The notes beneath the pieces were generated by a model, which saw only the letters and a list, made by a program, of their open reading frames with translations, was not told the origin of the DNA and searched no databases. A DNA stretch of 49,211 nucleotides from an uncultured Novosphingobium sp. GTDB taxonomy: Bacteria > Pseudomonadota > Alphaproteobacteria > Sphingomonadales > Sphingomonadaceae. The stretch covers positions 1-49,211 of the forward strand of contig CAMPIM010000012.1 of NCBI GenBank assembly GCA_946886365.1, written 5' to 3'. Of this stretch, positions 47,238-49,211 are shown piece after piece (the first letter of the stretch is position 1; the number at the start of each line of letters is the position of its first letter). The translations under genes were made by a program, and so were the position numbers.

Positions 47238-47263
47238 GCCCCTCCCACGGTTGCGGGAGGGGC
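47238..47263. terminator. Bidirectional terminator between convergent genes
   Basis: GCCCCTCCC and GGGAGGGGC form a perfect 9-bp stem with an eight-base loop between two stop codons. T-runs are poor on both sides, so efficiency is uncertain. Confidence 0.6.
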
Positions 47264-47270
47264 TGAAGCC

Positions 47271-49211
47271 TTACTTCTTCGCCAATGCGGCCTGAGCGGC
47301 AGCCAAGCGGGCAATCGGCACGCGGTAGGGCGAGGCCGAAACATAATCGAGGCCTGTCGCCTCGCAGAAGGCGATCGAGGCCGGATCGCCGCCATGTTCG
47401 CCGCAGATGCCGAGTTTGATCCCCGGACGGGTCGCGCGGCCGCGTTCAGCGGCTAGCTCGATAAGCTGGCCCACGCCCTCCACATCGATGCTGACGAACG
47501 GGTCGCGGGCGAAGATGCCCTTGTCCACATATTGCGTCAGGAACCGGCCCGCATCATCGCGGCTGATGCCGATGGTGGTTTGGGTGAGGTCGTTGGTGCC
47601 GAAGGAGAAGAATTCGCCCACTTCGGCGATCTCACCTGCCTTCAGCGCAGCGCGCGGCAGTTCGATCATGGTGCCGACGAGATATTCGACCGATGCGCCT
47701 TGCTCGGCGAAGACTTCGCTGGCGACGCGATCGACGATCGCCTTCATCAGTTCCAGCTCTTTCTTGGTCGCAACGAGCGGGATCATGATTTCCGGGATCG
47801 GCGCCTCGCCGCTGCGCTGCTTGACGAGCAGCGCCGCTTCGAAAATGGCGCGGGCCTGCATCTCGTAGATTTCGGGGTAAGTGACGCCCAGACGGCAACC
47901 ACGATGACCGAGCATCGGGTTGAACTCGTGCAGTTCGGCGGCGCGGCGCTTGAGCGCGTCCACACCCACGCCTGCGGCCTTGGCCACTTCCTCGAACTCT
48001 GCTTCGCCATGCGGCAGGAATTCGTGGAGCGGCGGGTCGAGCAGGCGGATGGTGACGGGCAGACCCGCCATGACCATGAATATCTGCGCGAAGTCGTCGC
48101 GCTGCTCCGGGAGCAGCTTGTCGAGTGCGGCGCGGCGGCCCTTTTCACTGTCGGCGAGGATCATCTCACGGACGGCGGTGATGCGGGCTGCGTCGAAGAA
48201 CATATGCTCGGTGCGGCAAAGGCCGACGCCCTCCGCGCCAAACTCACGCGCGACCTGGCAGTCCTGCGGGGTTTCGGCGTTGGCGCGGACACGCAAGCGG
48301 CGGACCTTGTCGGCCCAGGCCATCAGCACGCCGAAATCGCCCGCCAGTTCGGGCTGCACGGTCGGAACTTCGCCCGCCATCACCTCGCCGGTCGAGCCGT
48401 CGATGGTGAGGATGTCGCCTTCCTTGAGGGTGCGGCCTTCGATGCGCAGCGTCTTAGCGGCGTTGTCGATCGACAGGCTGCCCGCGCCGGACACGCAGGG
48501 ACGGCCCATGCCGCGCGCAACCACGGCGGCATGTGACGTCATGCCACCGCGCGCGGTCAGGATGCCCTTGGCCGCGTGCATGCCATGAATGTCTTCGGGG
48601 CTGGTTTCTACCCGAACGAGGATGACGGAATCGCCCAGCTCATTGCGGCGTTCGGCGGTGTCGGCATCGAACACGATCGCGCCAGATGCCGCGCCCGGCG
48701 AGGCAGGCAGGCCCTTGGTCAGCACATCGCGGGGCGCCTTGGGGTCTAGCGTCGGGTGGAGAAGCTGGTCGAGCGCGGCGGGATCGACGCGGGCGACGGC
48801 CTCCTGCTCGGTGATCAGGCCCTCGGTCGCCATGTCGACGGCGATCTTGAGCGCGGCCTTCGCGGTGCGCTTGCCCGAGCGGGTCTGGAGCATCCAGAGC
48901 TTGCCCTGCTGCACCGTGAACTCAATGTCCTGCATGTCGCGATAATGGGTTTCGAGGATCTGGAACACCCGCGCCAGTTCGGCATAGGTTTCCGGCATCG
49001 CCTCTTCCATCGACAGCGGCTTGGCCCCTGCCCGCTCGCGTGCCTGCTTAGTCAGATACTGTGGCGTGCGGATGCCCGCTACCACGTCCTCGCCCTGGGC
49101 GTTGATGAGGTACTCGCCATAATAGGCGTTTTCGCCGGTGGCCGGGTCGCGGGTGAAGGCGACGCCGGTGGCCGAGGTGTCGCCCATATTGCCGAACACC
49201 ATCGCCTGCAC
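47271..49211 (-). CDS. ppdK: Pyruvate, phosphate dikinase (partial, N-terminus outside)
   Basis: The last 646 residues of a protein usually near 890; the window edge cuts it. Visible are the end of the ATP-grasp domain ([19 protein letters not shown]), the swivelling phosphohistidine domain ([19 protein letters not shown], with the catalytic histidine) and the PEP/pyruvate barrel ([39 protein letters not shown] and ICGEHGGDP). It interconverts pyruvate, ATP and Pi with PEP, AMP and PPi. It converges on the HhH-type gene. Confidence 0.96.
   Translation of the reverse strand: MQAMVFGNMGDTSATGVAFTRDPATGENAYYGEYLINAQGEDVVAGIRTPQYLTKQARERAGAKPLSMEEAMPETYAELARVFQILETHYRDMQDIEFTVQQGKLWMLQTRSGKRTAKAALKIAVDMATEGLITEQEAVARVDPAALDQLLHPTLDPKAPRDVLTKGLPASPGAASGAIVFDADTAERRNELGDSVILVRVETSPEDIHGMHAAKGILTARGGMTSHAAVVARGMGRPCVSGAGSLSIDNAAKTLRIEGRTLKEGDILTIDGSTGEVMAGEVPTVQPELAGDFGVLMAWADKVRRLRVRANAETPQDCQVAREFGAEGVGLCRTEHMFFDAARITAVREMILADSEKGRRAALDKLLPEQRDDFAQIFMVMAGLPVTIRLLDPPLHEFLPHGEAEFEEVAKAAGVGVDALKRRAAELHEFNPMLGHRGCRLGVTYPEIYEMQARAIFEAALLVKQRSGEAPIPEIMIPLVATKKELELMKAIVDRVASEVFAEQGASVEYLVGTMIELPRAALKAGEIAEVGEFFSFGTNDLTQTTIGISRDDAGRFLTQYVDKGIFARDPFVSIDVEGVGQLIELAAERGRATRPGIKLGICGEHGGDPASIAFCEATGLDYVSASPYRVPIARLAAAQAALAKK

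Overview
The window reads as a chromosomal segment from an alphaproteobacterium, most likely a sphingomonad (Sphingobium/Sphingomonas type). This is an inference from high GC, from protein families typical of that group (carboxyspermidine route, ATP-dependent ligase of the bacterial LHR-cluster type, ETF-QO, PA0069 radical SAM) and from the GTTC-N7-GTTC form of the candidate SOS box. It is mostly conserved housekeeping DNA. I found no insertion sequence, prophage, CRISPR array, rRNA or plasmid function. Both ends cut genes: the 3' end of an ATP-dependent DNA ligase on the left and the 3' part of pyruvate phosphate dikinase on the right.

Layout. 1-2.1 kb: ligase end, a lower-GC DUF5677-type gene, a GFA protein and a DUF1801 protein. 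2.1-6.0 kb: a complete-looking spermidine module (carboxyspermidine dehydrogenase, carboxyspermidine decarboxylase, ornithine decarboxylase). A palindromic repeat lies between the first two genes and a structured leader before the third. 6.0-15.7 kb: a long minus-strand run with many 4-20 nt overlaps (ETF-QO, TPR protein, ispE, formylglutamate amidohydrolase; then ilvD, lipoprotein, nnr, rlmD-like). 15.8-19.9 kb: plus-strand UDG-like protein, lytic transglycosylase and moaB, overlapping, then a radical SAM gene behind a candidate LexA box. 19.9-27.4 kb: dnaE divergent from a diguanylate cyclase, then lolC-lolD. 27.4-27.8 kb: the only long non-coding stretch. It holds a structured RNA candidate with a strong terminator, then an RpoH-like promoter and a ROSE-like thermometer before an hsp20 gene.

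28.3-35.3 kb: kup and a ccmC-D-E-F-G-H-I cytochrome c maturation operon without ccmA or ccmB; ccmD is only 43 codons. 35.4-41.1 kb: purF, an SDR, cyclopropane synthase, photolyase and rppH. 41.2-44.7 kb: an arginine succinyltransferase operon in which an M20 peptidase precedes astA and astB. 44.7-49.2 kb: a small membrane protein, cobQ, tRNA-Arg(ACG), a membrane-anchored helix-hairpin-helix-type protein and ppdK.

The most interesting signals are regulatory RNAs. The ornithine decarboxylase leader can hide its Shine-Dalgarno in a 10-bp helix and also carries a terminator-like hairpin. The 27.4-27.7 kb region looks like an unannotated small RNA. The hsp20 leader combines a heat-shock promoter with a ROSE hairpin. 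Among proteins, the M20 enzyme may replace AstE. All functions are read from sequence motifs and family knowledge; no database search was run.
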